NCBI GenBank assembly: GCA_036011305.1
Contig: DASCNA010000041.1
Span: 36,870-100,869 of the forward strand
Length of the DNA: 64,000 bases
Reading direction: 5' to 3'
Source of the DNA: DASCNA01 sp036011305
GTDB taxonomy: Bacteria > Verrucomicrobiota > Lentisphaeria > Victivallales > GWF2-38-69
Both the position numbers and the translations under genes were made by a program. The notes under the pieces are model-generated. The model was not told the origin of the DNA, searched no databases, and saw only the letters and a program-made list of their open reading frames with translations. This document shows positions 63,176-64,000 of the stretch, one piece after another. The stretch's first letter is position 1. The number at the start of each line of letters is the position of its first letter.

Positions 63176-64000
63176 TTAATTTGTGCCATCAGTGAGTATA
63201 CCGCAATAAGTGTTTTCATATTTAAATACTTTGATTGAAACATAAATTAGTTTTTTATTTATTAATTGAATTCTAAAGGTCATTTTTTTAGGAAAGTTAG
63301 TCTTTTTGATAAAATCAATAAATTTACTGCGATCATCATGATAAATATAGTGAATCCATTTTTGTATAATAAAATTTTTATTTTTAGGAAGTGTTATTCC
63401 AAAAATTTTTTTACAGTTATTACTTATATACTCAAATTTAAAATTATTCTGATTAGTTTTTTTACCTAGCCATATTAGCTCATTGCTGTGGCAAATTGCT
63501 GAATCCAGTTCGTGGAATTTTTTATTCTGCATAACTGAATCTGTAACATCTATATTGATTCCATAGTAATATGGTTTATTTTGTTTATCAATTCCTCTAA
63601 ACCTTCTGGATATCACCCAATGGATATTACCTTCGCTATTGATAACCCTATATTTTATTGTAAGAGGATATTTATCTGCATTATAGGTTTTTTCCATTTT
63701 TTCTTTATCGTCAGGATGAAGAAACTCTTTCCAAAGTGAAGGTTCTTTATAAAGCTCATTAACATCTATTCCATATAAATTAACAGCGTTTTTGCTTATA
63801 AATTCAAATTTATCAGGATTTTTCCTATATATCCATATATGCTCTGAATTGAGCCGGTTAACAGTATTCGTAAGCATACTCTGTTTTTCAATGATTTCAT
63901 TTAATCGTGTCACATCCTTTATACATACTGTAATCTCATTAACATCATTTGATTTATCAAAAACAGGCTTTATAGATACTAATCCCTGTTTTTTTCCATT
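63176..64000 (-). CDS. Multi-PAS domain sensor protein, 5' end beyond right edge
   Basis: The frame stays open to the right edge, so the N-terminus is missing; an internal GTG at 63913 is not a likely start because the residues before it (EITVCIKDVTRLNE) are the normal end of a PAS domain. Two more PAS domains follow: about 63610-63860 (FEFISKNAVNLYGIDVNELY, LHPDDKE, HWVISRRFRGIDK) and about 63190-63480 (FEYISNNCKKIFGI, IYHDDRSKF). The protein ends 3 residues after the last PAS, with no kinase, GGDEF or other output domain at the C-terminus. An output domain could lie upstream, or the gene may be truncated. Confidence 0.8.
   Translation of the reverse strand, partial: NGKKQGLVSIKPVFDKSNDVNEITVCIKDVTRLNEIIEKQSMLTNTVNRLNSEHIWIYRKNPDKFEFISKNAVNLYGIDVNELYKEPSLWKEFLHPDDKEKMEKTYNADKYPLTIKYRVINSEGNIHWVISRRFRGIDKQNKPYYYGINIDVTDSVMQNKKFHELDSAICHSNELIWLGKKTNQNNFKFEYISNNCKKIFGITLPKNKNFIIQKWIHYIYHDDRSKFIDFIKKTNFPKKMTFRIQLINKKLIYVSIKVFKYENTYCGILTDGTN

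Overview
The window is AT-rich, with a dense bacterial gene layout and the standard genetic code. Two secreted proteins begin with the pilin-like FTLIELLVVIAI N-terminus and end near a short (Y/F)IDGS motif. This class is strongly expanded in the PVC superphylum, above all in Lentisphaerota, Planctomycetota and Verrucomicrobiota. Together with low GC, KDO synthesis (kdsD), O-antigen-type genes, an RND-type adaptor and a membrane pyrophosphatase, this suggests a Gram-negative, probably anaerobic Lentisphaerota-like bacterium. The taxon is an inference; no rRNA is present.

Layout. 1-5.1 kb (minus strand): the 5' part of an RND/HlyD adaptor running off the left edge; an operon of folC, a small secreted coiled-coil protein and rfbB, closed by a clear terminator; then nadK. 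5.2-6.9 kb (plus): kdsD and a MarC membrane protein, convergent with 7-17.6 kb (minus): a phosphoesterase, a lactonase-type beta-propeller, uvrA, an H+-pyrophosphatase of the K+-independent type, an amidase, a BASS-like transporter, trxB and a parvulin. 17.8-25 kb: rhaD (plus), then a SpoIIE-type phosphatase, prepilin peptidase, aroE, and grpE-dnaJ (minus). 25.2-34.2 kb: mtnP, a pilin-like gene with a perfect sigma70-type promoter, a surface glycan block (O-antigen ligase-like protein, TMTC-like GT-C protein, GT2, methyltransferase), a decayed IS1595-type transposase and a second pilin-like gene. 34.3-40.5 kb (minus): secA, an RmlD-like reductase, an MFS transporter and a class I amidotransferase. 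A structured 80-nt element lies between secA and the reductase.

40.6-53.5 kb is the most unusual region. It holds three tandem genes for tiny secreted proteins made only of a split lipoyl domain around an alpha-hairpin (the tip half of an HlyD/AcrA adaptor), and a fourth gene with two such modules in tandem. The fourth lies between two nearly identical lactose/cellobiose-type PTS IIC genes and upstream of a GH20 hexosaminidase without a signal peptide. No IIA, IIB, HPr or EI gene is present. Between these parts lie a stand-alone Lrp ligand-binding domain, an MscS channel and a CadC-like repressor / CadA-like ATPase pair with an operator palindrome.

53.7-64 kb: an orphan hypF, a small membrane protein, a CBM9-like protein, a RecB/Cas4-like nuclease fold that seems to have lost its catalytic residues but keeps its iron-sulfur cysteines, a secreted Gln/Asn-rich repeat protein, hisG (long form), a DUF4080-type radical SAM protein, tRNA-Arg(TCT), and a multi-PAS protein running off the right edge.
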